Source: Byssovorax sp. (GTDB taxonomy: Bacteria; Myxococcota_A; Polyangia; Polyangiales; Polyangiaceae). From it: a DNA stretch of 64,000 nucleotides. This document shows positions 38,522 to 46,873 of this stretch, in pieces. Positions within the stretch are counted from its first letter, which is position 1. Each line of letters starts with the position of its first letter. The stretch is taken from contig JANYGI010000005.1 of NCBI GenBank assembly GCA_025362495.1, forward strand, positions 43,428-107,427, in the 5' to 3' direction. The notes below the pieces were generated by a model. That model saw nothing but the letters and a program-made list of their open reading frames with translations. It ran no database searches and was not told the DNA's origin. A program made the position numbers and the translations under genes.

Positions 38522-39105
38522 GCGTCACCTCGAGACGTCGTCGCCGCCGCTGGATCGTGGAGACGCACCAGCGCATCGCCCCACGAGATCCCTTCGTTCA
38601 GCCACGCGCGCACCTTGCTCGCACCCGCCGGGCCGGTGACGAGGAAGCGCGCTCGCACCCCCTCGCGCGCCAGCGCGACCACCGACGATCGATCGCCCAC
38701 GGCGGCGTCCATCGCGCCGGCGAGCACGCTCTCGAGCAGCGCGTCGCCCCCTGCGCCGAACGGTGATTGATCGATCACGAGCACGAGGGCGCGGCCCCAG
38801 CGCTCGACGCCAAGCGAGCCGAGCCCCGTTATCGCCAGCTCGCCGCCGAGGTGCTCGACCACCGCCGCGACGCCCGCCGCGCGCACGCCGTCGATCTCGG
38901 CGAGGCCGCTCGCCACGCGCCGACCGATGGCGTAGCCCACGGCTCGACCGAACGCGCGCGACGCCTCCAGTCCAGCGGCCCGCGTGAGCGCTCCGAGCGC
39001 TTCTGCGGGAACGATCAGCCCCGCCGGCGCTCCCTCTTGCTGAACGAGCCCGCGGGCGAGGTCGAACGTGACAGCTTTCGACGGATCGAAGGGAACGTGG
39101 TTCAT
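38518..39105 (-). CDS. Conserved hypothetical protein
   Basis: A 195-aa soluble alpha/beta protein (MNHVPFDPSKAVTFDLARGL). The central part is Gly-rich (FGRAVGYAIGRRVASGL) and a strand-like ALVLVIDQSPFG follows. It ends SRGDA with the stop overlapping the TTG start of the helical-rod gene. No family recognised; context suggests the two products act together. Confidence 0.65.
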   Translation of the reverse strand: MNHVPFDPSKAVTFDLARGLVQQEGAPAGLIVPAEALGALTRAAGLEASRAFGRAVGYAIGRRVASGLAEIDGVRAAGVAAVVEHLGGELAITGLGSLGVERWGRALVLVIDQSPFGAGGDALLESVLAGAMDAAVGDRSSVVALAREGVRARFLVTGPAGASKVRAWLNEGISWGDALVRLHDPAAATTSRGDA

Positions 39106-39182
39106 TCGTCGGACTCGCTCTCTCGAAGAGGCGCTGGGCGGCAGCAGCGAGACACGATACGCCGTCGGGGAAAGGTTGGTTG

Positions 39183-40592
39183 ATGGTTTTAGGGTCCCGC
39201 GCGCAGGCGTGTCAAATGCTCAACAGAAAAGGCGGCCCGGCGATCTTCCTCGCGGCCGCTCTCGCGGCGTCGATTTTCGCGGCGCGACCGGCCTCCGCCG
39301 ACGAGCCCCCTGCCCTCGCGCTCGGCCCTGCGCCCTACGATGAAATTCGCTCCACGGGCCGCGAGGTCGCGCCGTCGCGCGGGCGGCCGGAGGCCTCCGC
39401 CGTGCCCGTCGTGGCGTGCTCGTTTCACGACGCCGTGTGCGTCCACGCCGAGGCCGCCACGGCGCCCGCCGCCGTCCTGTGGACGCTGCGCTGGGCCGAG
39501 CAAGCGCTGCGCACGTACCGCGCGCTCGGGCTCCCGGCGCCGCTCGACGACGCCGGCCTCGGCGGCACGCGCGGGTTCGACATCTACCTGCTCGCCGCGG
39601 CGGACGCCCCCTCGACCACGCCCGATCTGATCGCTCGCGGCTACGGCTTCGACAGCCAGAGCGCGTTCACGATCCTGCCCCCGCCGGCCGCCCCGTTCAC
39701 GAGCTGCTTCGCGCCGAACGCCGTCGCGCAGGGGATCGCCCGCGCCATCGTGCTGCGCTTCGACGCCGGCGTGGAGGACGGCACCTCGGCGATGACGTCG
39801 ACGTACCTCGCCTCGCTGGCGTCCGAGTGCGACCTCGCCGACCTCGCCGCGGTCGACGATTTCCAGCGCGCCCCCGAGCGCGCCATCACCGCCGCGAACC
39901 CCGATGAGCCCGCTGGATCGCTTCTGTTTCCCTGGTTTCTCGACGACGTGTACGGCCAGAGCACGCCCGCGAAGGTGATCACCACGCTGATCTCGGTCGC
40001 CGCGCAGCGCACGTTGCCGGGCGCTCTGGAGTGGAGCAACGAGCCCGATCTCTTCGACACGCTCCGCATCAACATGAAGGCCCGCGAGTCGAGCCTCGAC
40101 GCGCTGCTCCTGGATTTCTCGATCGCTCGCGCCTTCGTCGGGAGCCGCAGCGACGGGATGCACCTCACCGGCGTCGAGCGCTTCGGCGACTTCGGCCGCG
40201 TCCGCTTCGACTGGGCTGTTCCCTTCACCTCGTTGCCTCGCCGCCTCGCCCCGATCCGGCCCCTCGATCCGACGGGCGCAACCTACCTCTGGATCGATTG
40301 CGCGGACGCTCCGGCGGGCGCTGAGCTCACGTTCCTGGCCGACTGGGAGCTGCCCTCGATCTTCCGCTGGTCGCTGATCAAGGTCGACAAGACCGGCGCC
40401 GAGAATGGAAGGATCGATATCGCCGGGGTCTACGGCGACAGCCACGTGGAGCGCAGCGTGGTTGGCCTCGCCGGCATGGCCGGGCTCCTCGTCGTGGGTG
40501 TCAATGCGGGCAGCACCGATCGCGGACACCCCTTCGACCCGGATGAAGCGCCCTTCATGCCTCATTCGTACACCGTCACTCTCGCCAAGTGA
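39183..40592 (+). CDS. Exported hypothetical protein
   Basis: A 469-aa secreted protein with a signal peptide (FLAAALAASIFAARPASA, cleavage near ADEPP). ATG at 39183 has GAAAGG 7 nt upstream; ATG at 39219 would give a shorter, more conventional signal. The body has no named domain, but RTYRALGLPAPLDDAGLGG and FDIYLL resemble the start of bacterial secreted proteins of the MXAN_6640-like putative metallopeptidase type. The usual HExxH zinc motif is not visible here. Probably periplasmic or extracellular. Confidence 0.65.
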   Translation: MVLGSRAQACQMLNRKGGPAIFLAAALAASIFAARPASADEPPALALGPAPYDEIRSTGREVAPSRGRPEASAVPVVACSFHDAVCVHAEAATAPAAVLWTLRWAEQALRTYRALGLPAPLDDAGLGGTRGFDIYLLAAADAPSTTPDLIARGYGFDSQSAFTILPPPAAPFTSCFAPNAVAQGIARAIVLRFDAGVEDGTSAMTSTYLASLASECDLADLAAVDDFQRAPERAITAANPDEPAGSLLFPWFLDDVYGQSTPAKVITTLISVAAQRTLPGALEWSNEPDLFDTLRINMKARESSLDALLLDFSIARAFVGSRSDGMHLTGVERFGDFGRVRFDWAVPFTSLPRRLAPIRPLDPTGATYLWIDCADAPAGAELTFLADWELPSIFRWSLIKVDKTGAENGRIDIAGVYGDSHVERSVVGLAGMAGLLVVGVNAGSTDRGHPFDPDEAPFMPHSYTVTLAK

Positions 40593-40667
40593 CCGAGGTT
40601 GACGCGACCCGCCCGTTTTCTTCGGGTGCTGGCGCGAGCGCGGTGTATGAAGCGGCAGGAGAGCACG

Positions 40668-42245
40668 ATGCGAATGGTGACAAAAACCGGTTTCGGCGCG
40701 ATGATGGTGCTCTCGGTGGCTCTGGTCCACTGCAGCTCGGGAGGCCCGTTGCTCGAGGGCGTGACGGGCACGGCGACCAGCGGCAGCGGCGGCGAGACGA
40801 CGGGCACGGGCGGGAGCGGCGGCGCACCGAGCGGGGCCACCAGCACGAGCGCGAGCAGCGGGACAGGCGGCCAGAACAGCGCTTGCATCGAGCTACCGGC
40901 CGGGGCCGTCAACGCGCGTGATCACCTCGACTCGTGGGGCGTCGTCACTTCACCGAAGAGCGCGAGTGGCATCCACGATCTCGCCGCCCAGCTCGACGAG
41001 ATCGGCGTGCGGCGGCTGCGCTCGCACCTGGCCGACACCACCGTGAAGCTGTGGCAAGCCCTCCAGGACGAGATGAAGAGCGCGCACCACGCGCGGCCGA
41101 CCATCAAGTACGATGATCTGGTGATCGCCTACAACAGCGATCCGGCGACGTGGTCCGGCCAGAAGGCGGCCATCCTCGCGGCGGCGGCGGCGGGGCTCCT
41201 GACCTCGATCGAGGGCCCGAACGAGATGAACAATTACTCGACCGGCGGCGGCACGCACGGCGTCGACGACACGACTGACAAGACGATGGATTGGGCGGGG
41301 CCCGAGGGCAACGTCGTCGCCTGGATGAAGGCCATTCACACCTGGAAAGCCGGGCTGACGGGCGCCGACGCGGCGGCGATGGCGAAGGTGGAGGTCTTCG
41401 CACCCACCATCGCGACTGGCCTGCACGACGACTACGCCATGCTCCCGGATCTGAGCGGGCTCGTCGACTTCGGCAACATGCATTATTACTCGGGCAACGG
41501 GCTACAACCGAGCCTCGGGTTCGGGATGGACAACGCCGGCGTGGGCTATTTCGCCAACATCTATCGCTGGTGTCAGGCGGCGATGACGCCGAAGAAACGC
41601 CTCGTCGTCAGCGAGATGGGCGCCACCACGCCGCCCGGGCAAGCGTACGGCCCGCACGCCCAGGCCGCGTACATCCTCAACCAGCTCCACGAGGCGGCTG
41701 GCATCGGCGCGAGGTACGTTTACCTGTATACCCTGGTCGACCCGAGCACGGGCTCGGGCGGGGTCGAGGGCAACTTCGGGATCTTCGACACCGACGGCAC
41801 CGAGAAGCCGGCCGCGGCGGCCCTGGCGGCCGTGAAGCACCTCTTCTCGCTGAAGAACAGCTACGATGATCCGGCGAACGACTCCGACACGGCCTGCGTG
41901 ACACCGGGCTACGACGCCACGAAGCTGAGCGTGGCTGGCCTCGACGCGGGCGCGTTCCCGAGCCGGGTGAGGGACGCTGTCGTGTACCCCAAGTCGGATG
42001 GCACGACGGTCGTCTCGGTCACCAACGAGTCGAAGCTGAGCAATGGTCAGGGCGGCGACATCAGTCCTGCCCCGGTGACGGCGACCGTGCACTTCGGCAG
42101 CGCGCAGACCTGGCATCTCTACGACGTGCTCGGCGCGACGCCGACCAAGGAGGTGGCCTCGGGAACGGGGGAGTCGGTGGACGTGCCGCTCCTCGGGTAC
42201 CCGAAGTACCTGACCCTCGACGCGCCGCCGGGCTATCACCCGTAG
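40668..42245 (+). CDS. Clan-A glycoside hydrolase lipoprotein
   Basis: A 525-aa extracellular enzyme. The start has AGGAG 6 nt upstream; the signal ends in a lipobox-like LVHCSSG, then a Ser/Gly/Thr linker. The catalytic part (about 80-390) is a TIM-barrel with the acid/base Glu in EGPNEMNN (about 183) and the nucleophile Glu in LVVSEMGA (about 320), the NE...E arrangement of clan GH-A. HYYSGNG and YVYLYTLVD fit strands. A C-terminal beta domain starts near 430. The substrate is unknown, perhaps a plant or microbial polysaccharide. Confidence 0.78.
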   Translation: MRMVTKTGFGAMMVLSVALVHCSSGGPLLEGVTGTATSGSGGETTGTGGSGGAPSGATSTSASSGTGGQNSACIELPAGAVNARDHLDSWGVVTSPKSASGIHDLAAQLDEIGVRRLRSHLADTTVKLWQALQDEMKSAHHARPTIKYDDLVIAYNSDPATWSGQKAAILAAAAAGLLTSIEGPNEMNNYSTGGGTHGVDDTTDKTMDWAGPEGNVVAWMKAIHTWKAGLTGADAAAMAKVEVFAPTIATGLHDDYAMLPDLSGLVDFGNMHYYSGNGLQPSLGFGMDNAGVGYFANIYRWCQAAMTPKKRLVVSEMGATTPPGQAYGPHAQAAYILNQLHEAAGIGARYVYLYTLVDPSTGSGGVEGNFGIFDTDGTEKPAAAALAAVKHLFSLKNSYDDPANDSDTACVTPGYDATKLSVAGLDAGAFPSRVRDAVVYPKSDGTTVVSVTNESKLSNGQGGDISPAPVTATVHFGSAQTWHLYDVLGATPTKEVASGTGESVDVPLLGYPKYLTLDAPPGYHP

Positions 42246-42347
42246 CGGGGCGGGAGTCGGCGACGCGCGACCGGCGGATTCCGACGTAAAACACGCGGGC
42301 AAGCGCCGTTTAAGGAGTGAATAAGCTGCCGGGGCGGGCGGACCGGA

Positions 42348-42353
42348 TAGGCT
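42348..42353 (+). promoter_or_regulatory. TAGGCT -10-like box, 7 nt before ATG 42361
   Basis: TAGGCT at leaderless spacing; no ribosome-binding site follows it. Confidence 0.4.
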
Positions 42354-42360
42354 TGCTCAC

Positions 42361-43464
42361 ATGACCTCGACAAGCCTGCTTCCGTTCGCTTTCCTGGCGC
42401 TCCTCGCCGGCTGCACGACCGTCACCACCGAGCCTTCGAGTAGCTCGGGCGCCGGCGCCGGCGGTGCTCTCCAGTGGACCTCGAGCTCGAGCGGGTATCC
42501 CGATCCGTGCTCCGATCCCGGGTGCAGCGGCGTCGCTCGTCTGTCGACGGGTATCGTGCGGTGCGCGGTGCGCAAGAACGGTGAGGCGGTGTGCTGGGGC
42601 GGAAAGTTCCCTGGCAGCTATGACGGCGTCGGGGACGCGAACCCGTACGCGATACCCGATCTCCACGACGCCGTCGCCGCCGCGGTCGGGATCACGCAGA
42701 TGTGCTTTCTCCGCGCCTCGGGCCGTGTGGCCTGCCTCGGGAACAACGCCAGCGGCGAGGTCGGCTCGGAGCCCCTCGGCGTCTCGATCGAGACGCTGAC
42801 CGACGTCGCCGGTGTCGAGGACGTGGTGGAGATCGCCGCAGGAACGAGCTTCACGTGCGCCCGCCTCGCGTCGGGCAAGGTGCTTTGCTGGGGTGACGGC
42901 AGGCTGGTCGGGGCCGGCCTCGACAATGGCACCTCGGGCCCTGTCGCCGTGGTCGGCCTCGACGACGCCCTGAGCCTGTCGGCCATCGACGACCACGCCT
43001 GCGCCGCGAAGAAGGACGGCAAGGTCGTTTGCTGGGGGAAGAACTACGCGGGCCAGCTCGGCGATGGGACGACGGTGGACGGCGCGGTCCACGTCACGGT
43101 CCGCGGCGTGAGCGGCGCCGTCGCGGTCTCCACCGGCTGGGACGGCGGCTGCGCGCGCCTGATCACGAACAGAGTCCTTTGCTGGGGCGACCAGATCAGC
43201 GTGGATCCGAAGACTGCCTCTCTCCCCTCGGTGGGCGGGATCGACGACGCCCTCGAGGTGAGCGGCGGAGGCGGCCTGGGCTGCCTCCTGCGCCCCGGCG
43301 GCGACGTCGTTTGCTGGCAAGACCAGAGCGGCAAGACGAGGCACCCGAGCTTCCAGGCCCCGGCCTTCGACGTCGCGATCGGCACCAACGGGCCCTTCGC
43401 CGCGCTGACGAACGGGACAGTCTGGTCCGGCGGGAGCACGCCCACGCTGGTGAAGGGGCTTTGA
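42361..43464 (+). CDS. RCC1-like repeat lipoprotein
   Basis: A 367-aa secreted protein with a lipobox-like ALLAGC (Cys about 19) and a short Ser/Gly linker. The body is made of about seven RCC1/BNR-like repeats marked by CWG (AVCWGGKF, VLCWGDG, VVCWGKNYAGQLGDGT, VLCWGDQ) separated by about 50 residues, giving a predicted beta-propeller. Such RCC1 lipoproteins are expanded in myxobacteria, with binding rather than catalytic roles likely. Partner unknown. Confidence 0.82.
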   Translation: MTSTSLLPFAFLALLAGCTTVTTEPSSSSGAGAGGALQWTSSSSGYPDPCSDPGCSGVARLSTGIVRCAVRKNGEAVCWGGKFPGSYDGVGDANPYAIPDLHDAVAAAVGITQMCFLRASGRVACLGNNASGEVGSEPLGVSIETLTDVAGVEDVVEIAAGTSFTCARLASGKVLCWGDGRLVGAGLDNGTSGPVAVVGLDDALSLSAIDDHACAAKKDGKVVCWGKNYAGQLGDGTTVDGAVHVTVRGVSGAVAVSTGWDGGCARLITNRVLCWGDQISVDPKTASLPSVGGIDDALEVSGGGGLGCLLRPGGDVVCWQDQSGKTRHPSFQAPAFDVAIGTNGPFAALTNGTVWSGGSTPTLVKGL

Positions 43465-43494
43465 AGCTCGAACCGGCCGAGAATCCTCGCTCGA

Positions 43495-43893
43495 TTATAC
43501 AGTGATCCCTTCGCGATCGAGGTCTCCCGCCAGGAGCTTCTCGCGAGCCCGCAACTCATCGAGCTCGGCGACGGTGAGAAACAAAGGCGCCAGGTGAGCG
43601 CCGCCGCGAGAGAGGTGCACCAGGGCCCGCAGCGCGCGGTCGTGCTCGTCGTACTCGATGGGGTCGGTCAACACGAGCACGTCGACATCGGACTCATCGT
43701 CGAACTGATTGCGCGCGTACGAGCCGAACAACCGGACTTCCCGGAGCCTCGTACCGAGAAGCTCGCTGAGCTGCGCCTTCGCTTGCCCGAGACGGTCCCA
43801 TACGGCAGCAGGAATGCCGCGGCGCCGCTCCTCGAGCGGAGCAATAGGCACCGGAAGGCCGAGGTCGTAGGCGTTGATTTCTTCCCTGTTCAC
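43495..43893 (-). CDS. Nucleotidyltransferase-domain protein (MNT-like)
   Basis: A 132-aa protein of the minimal nucleotidyltransferase type. The core motif is RLFGSYARNQFDDESDVDVL (GS...DxD, about residues 55-75), with the two Asp binding metal. The GTG start (VNREEINAYDLG) lies 6 nt after a TACGTT hexamer. MNT proteins are often antitoxins in MNT/HEPN pairs that AMPylate the HEPN toxin; no HEPN partner is seen next to it. The neighbour upstream is an unrelated helical protein. Confidence 0.8.
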   Translation of the reverse strand: MNREEINAYDLGLPVPIAPLEERRRGIPAAVWDRLGQAKAQLSELLGTRLREVRLFGSYARNQFDDESDVDVLVLTDPIEYDEHDRALRALVHLSRGGAHLAPLFLTVAELDELRAREKLLAGDLDREGITV

Positions 43894-43970
43894 AGGGGAA
43901 ACGTAGCGCTCCGGGGCGGCGGGAGTCAAAGCCGGAGTTGTCGTCCGGCTCTGTCCGACGCGGGCGTCGA

Positions 43971-44810
43971 CTACTTCGGCGCAACGACGGCAGGAGGCGC
44001 CGCCGGCTCGGATGCGGCGCTCGCCCGAGGCCCGAGCGTGCGCGATTGCAGCAGCGGAACGTGCTCGTCCACGGCGTGACCCCACAGCCAGGCACCGATA
44101 CGCCACAGGTGATCGTGGCGCTCTTCGAGCAGCGTCCAGAATCGATTGCGGATCTCGACGGCGGTCGCCAGCTCCGGCGCGGGTCGGTTGTCGGTGGGCG
44201 TCCCCTTGGTCTTGAGCAGGGTCTGGAGCTTCGAGCCCACCTCGTCGGCCTCGGTGATGTCGGCGGCGGTGATCGCCGTCTTTCCGGCGGTCTTCTTCTC
44301 GTGCTTCCGGAAGAGCGCCGCGAGCGCGACGCAGTCGTTGGCCGTGTCCACCTTGCCCCGGCCGGGCCGGATGGGGGCGAGATCGACATCGGGGATGATG
44401 CCGGATTCCACGAGCGCCTCGGCGGCCTTCAAGAGCTTCCGGCGAACGGGGTGCGCGCGGCTCAGCAGGCCTTCAATGGTGCCTGGTGAGCCGGCGTCGC
44501 GATTGACCTGGAGCGCGGAGAAGATCACCCCCTGCGCGAGCTGCGGGAGCGTCCGCACCGACTCGATGTCAGCCAGCGGCAATTCCTTCTTGATCCGTGC
44601 AAGCTCGGTGAGGACACTGGCCGTGCCTCGCTTGACATTGTGATAGGCAAGCTGGGGATCGGCGCGGTAGTCGGAGAGCTCGTCGGCGGGGAGCTTCTGG
44701 GCGGCGGGGAGGAAGAGATCGTAGGCGGCCTGGGAGCCGATTTCGTCGAGCGGCTGGGCGGCTGCTTCGGTGGAAGGGATCGCGTCGTGGGGAACCTTGG
44801 TGTTCTTCAT
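43971..44810 (-). CDS. Helical protein with Ala/Pro tail, unknown
   Basis: A 279-aa soluble protein, mainly helical (AYHNVKRGTASVLTELARI, RRKLLKAAEALVESG, TAVEIRNRFWTLLEERHDHL) and ending in a short A/P-rich tail (SEPAAPPAVVAPK). It matches in size and style the proteins at 11696-12562 and 61389-62159 but does not visibly align with them. A TAGTCT hexamer 7 nt before the ATG supports the start. It ends 78 bp upstream of the MNT gene, same strand. Confidence 0.65.
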   Translation of the reverse strand: MKNTKVPHDAIPSTEAAAQPLDEIGSQAAYDLFLPAAQKLPADELSDYRADPQLAYHNVKRGTASVLTELARIKKELPLADIESVRTLPQLAQGVIFSALQVNRDAGSPGTIEGLLSRAHPVRRKLLKAAEALVESGIIPDVDLAPIRPGRGKVDTANDCVALAALFRKHEKKTAGKTAITAADITEADEVGSKLQTLLKTKGTPTDNRPAPELATAVEIRNRFWTLLEERHDHLWRIGAWLWGHAVDEHVPLLQSRTLGPRASAASEPAAPPAVVAPK

Positions 44811-44817
44811 CACAGCG

Positions 44818-44823
44818 AGACTA
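44818..44823 (-). promoter_or_regulatory. TAGTCT -10-like box, 7 nt before ATG 44810
   Basis: Minus-strand TAGTCT at leaderless spacing from the start codon. Confidence 0.35.
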
Positions 44824-44887
44824 TGGAGCGAGCTGCGCCAGGTCAAGAGTGTTTCGCGGGAGGTGGATCGGCTGCTGACGAAGTCTG

Positions 44888-44895
44888 GACGCCTC
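44888..44895. repeat. Left target-site duplication GACGCCTC
   Basis: Identical to the 8 bases after the right end of the element; 8-9 bp is the duplication length of the IS1 family. Confidence 0.85.
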
Positions 44896-44908
44896 GGTAG
44901 TGTCCTAA
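44896..44908 (+). repeat. Left terminal inverted repeat
   Basis: GGTAGTGTCCTAA, a perfect inverted copy of the right terminus. Confidence 0.85.
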
Positions 44909-44923
44909 TTAGGCCAGGCGCCC

Positions 44924-44939
44924 TTTCAAATTAGGTCAC
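44924..44939 (+). repeat. Left subterminal motif TTTCAAATTAGGTCAC
   Basis: Found 28 nt from the left end; a 15/16 match in the same orientation (TTTCAAATTGGGTCAC) lies 24 nt from the right end. Possible transposase-binding or IHF-like site. It overlaps the stop codon of the 82-aa gene. Confidence 0.55.
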
Positions 44940-45179
44940 CGCGTTATACTTCCACGTCCAGCCGTTGGCGCGCATCACCGCCGCTAGTTTGATTCGTGCG
45001 TCTTCCGCGTCGGTCGCACGCTCGCGGTGGTGCTCAAGCAGCTCCTCGAATTTCCCGGCATTGAAATGCAGCGGGCCATTGATCACCGCGGCGCCCTCGC
45101 GTTCCTCGAAGTGGAGCGTGTAGGACTGGCCATCGGTTCCAACTGCGTCACCCAAGAGATCAGTATTTCGGTTCGCCAT
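44931..45179 (-). CDS. 82-aa IS-associated protein
   Basis: A small protein (MANRNTDLLGDAVGTDGQSY) just 9 nt downstream of the transposase and ending 36 nt from the left terminus. The middle is beta-like (YTLHFEEREGAAVINGPLHF), then helical (KFEELLEHHRERATDAEDA). No family recognised. Its position suggests a transposition accessory or regulatory role. Confidence 0.55.
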   Translation of the reverse strand: MANRNTDLLGDAVGTDGQSYTLHFEEREGAAVINGPLHFNAGKFEELLEHHRERATDAEDARIKLAAVMRANGWTWKYNAVT

Positions 45180-45188
45180 CCGCCGAGG

Positions 45189-46340
45189 CTACGCCTGCGG
45201 CGGCTCGATCTCGATCCCAAAGAGGTCCATCTGCACGTAGCGCCTGGGCTTCACCGGCGGCGCGACCCACGCCAACAGGTCCATCTGTCCGTCCGGTCCC
45301 GAGGTCACGGGCACCGTGACCTCGACGCGGGCCTCGCCGGTCGCTGCGATCGGGGGCATCGGTCCGGGCGACGTCGGCGCGGGGCTTGACGGGCTCGATG
45401 CGCCGCCGACGACCCGAAGGAAGCCACGGCCTCCGGGCAGCTCGCGCGAGGTCGTGACGGGCACTCGATGAGCGAGGGGACCGGCCACGGGGTTCTCGAC
45501 GGGCGCCAGGTCGAGCACGGCCTCCATGTACTCTTGCAGCGTCCAGACGTGATCGGTAATCCCCGCGGCCATGGCTAGAGTGACCCGTAGAGTCGCCACC
45601 ACGTGCCCGAGGTTGTACCAGGTATAGGCCAGTGCGACGGCGGCGCGGTGGTTCTCGATCTTTTTGGAAAACGCGAGACACAGCCGACGAAGGCGCCCGT
45701 TGACGTGACGCATCGTAAGGTTCTGCCGCTCAAGGTGTGAGGTGGTCCCCTTCTTCATGTCGGGAGTGCCATAGACCGCGCGCTTCGTCAGGAAGTTCAT
45801 GCCGCGCGCGGGCTCGTAGCGGTGATCGGGTCCACGTGTCCCGCCCTTGTAATTTTTTATGACCTGTTCATACGAGACGCCAGGACCGAAGCTCGTAGCG
45901 ATCGGAGTCTCGTAGAGGGCGAGCCCGTCAGACGTGATCTGCGGCATGACGCAGAGTCGTGATCGAAGGTCTGCGGTAAAGGCCTCCGCGCTCTCCGCGG
46001 TCCGCTTCCCGACGTAGAACGTCACCGCGAGCCGGCTCGACGTGTCGAGCGCGGCCCACGTCCAGGCGTCGCCATGCTCGGGCGCGTCCTTCACCGGATC
46101 CACGCGAGACTGCTTCTTCTGGACGTACCCCCATTGCTCGTCGACTTCGATCAACGAACAGGACAGGTCTCGCACCAGGCGATCGTGGAGACGCTGGGCC
46201 CCTGACCCGACGAGCACGCCGAAGCGCATCACGGTGTCGCGGTGGACTTCCGTCATCCGCTCGACGGCGCGGATCGAGTTCCCGTCAACCAGGGCGGCGA
46301 GAACGCGGAGGCGCAGCTCGTCAGAAAGTACGTTCGCCAC
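45189..46340 (-). CDS. IS1-family transposase
   Basis: A 383-aa DDE transposase in one frame, unlike E. coli IS1, which needs a frameshift. The N-terminal HTH-like region (LAALVDGNSIRAVERMTEV) precedes the catalytic core: Asp in IEVDEQWGYVQKK (about 67), Asp in TSDGLALYET (about 140), Glu in HLERQNLTMRHVNGRL (about 210), followed by LAFSKK as in InsB (RIERHNLNLR...LSFSKS). A C-terminal extension of about 100 residues is Pro-rich and ends with MDLFGIEI-type short motifs. GTG at 46340 is chosen because it starts at the conserved NVLSDE; an upstream ATG at 46391 is possible. Confidence 0.9.
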   Translation of the reverse strand: MANVLSDELRLRVLAALVDGNSIRAVERMTEVHRDTVMRFGVLVGSGAQRLHDRLVRDLSCSLIEVDEQWGYVQKKQSRVDPVKDAPEHGDAWTWAALDTSSRLAVTFYVGKRTAESAEAFTADLRSRLCVMPQITSDGLALYETPIATSFGPGVSYEQVIKNYKGGTRGPDHRYEPARGMNFLTKRAVYGTPDMKKGTTSHLERQNLTMRHVNGRLRRLCLAFSKKIENHRAAVALAYTWYNLGHVVATLRVTLAMAAGITDHVWTLQEYMEAVLDLAPVENPVAGPLAHRVPVTTSRELPGGRGFLRVVGGASSPSSPAPTSPGPMPPIAATGEARVEVTVPVTSGPDGQMDLLAWVAPPVKPRRYVQMDLFGIEIEPPQA

Positions 46341-46873
46341 GTGGACCCTGATTTTCCACGAAGGCGGCGCTAGCACCGAGGTGTAGGGCACGGGGCGGGC
46401 GACCGCTTCGGGTCTGAGAAGCCCGGAAGAGTTTGCCGCTCTTCCGGGCTTCGTTTCGTCCTAGGCAATAAGCATAGCAACAAACGCCTATATTTACAGG
46501 CTTAACCGTGCGTTAGTAGGACACTGAATGGCCTAGGTAGGACAATCGTCAACGAAGCCAACGGTGTTGCGGCGCGACACCCGGCTGGTGCGACCGTCCG
46601 AGGTGGCAAAGTGGCTCAGCCTCACGACCACAACGATCGACGGTCTCCCTGACGTAGCGAAGGATCAGAGGCCTCCGCCCAAGAAGTGCGTCTCAGGTGC
46701 GCCGAAGTGGAGCCCTTCGTCGGCGAGGCCTCGCGAGCCTGGACAACCCGAGCGGCGTACGTGTAGGAGGCGTTCTCGCGTGGCGCTCCTGCCAGCAAAC
46801 GTGGGCGCGGGGCCCCGGACTGAGACGCGGTACGAACGAGGGCCCGTGGTCGAAAGCGGCGGGAACCTTGGTC
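46341..46873. other. Internal spacer of the element with TIR-like fragments
   Basis: No gene supported. TAGGACACT at 46517-46525 and TAGGACA at 46538-46544 match the inner part of the right terminus (TTAGGACACTACC) but lack the final ACC. The region also contains the transposase promoter. Open frames here have poor coding character. Confidence 0.5.

Noticed and set aside
35084..38770. 1228-codon plus-strand open frame
   Set aside because: Shadow of the efflux and helical-rod genes on the minus strand; repetitive Phe/Gly/Leu composition with no domain.
43495..44810. MNT/HEPN toxin-antitoxin pair
   Set aside because: The neighbour of the MNT gene is helical but lacks the HEPN R-x4-6-H motif.
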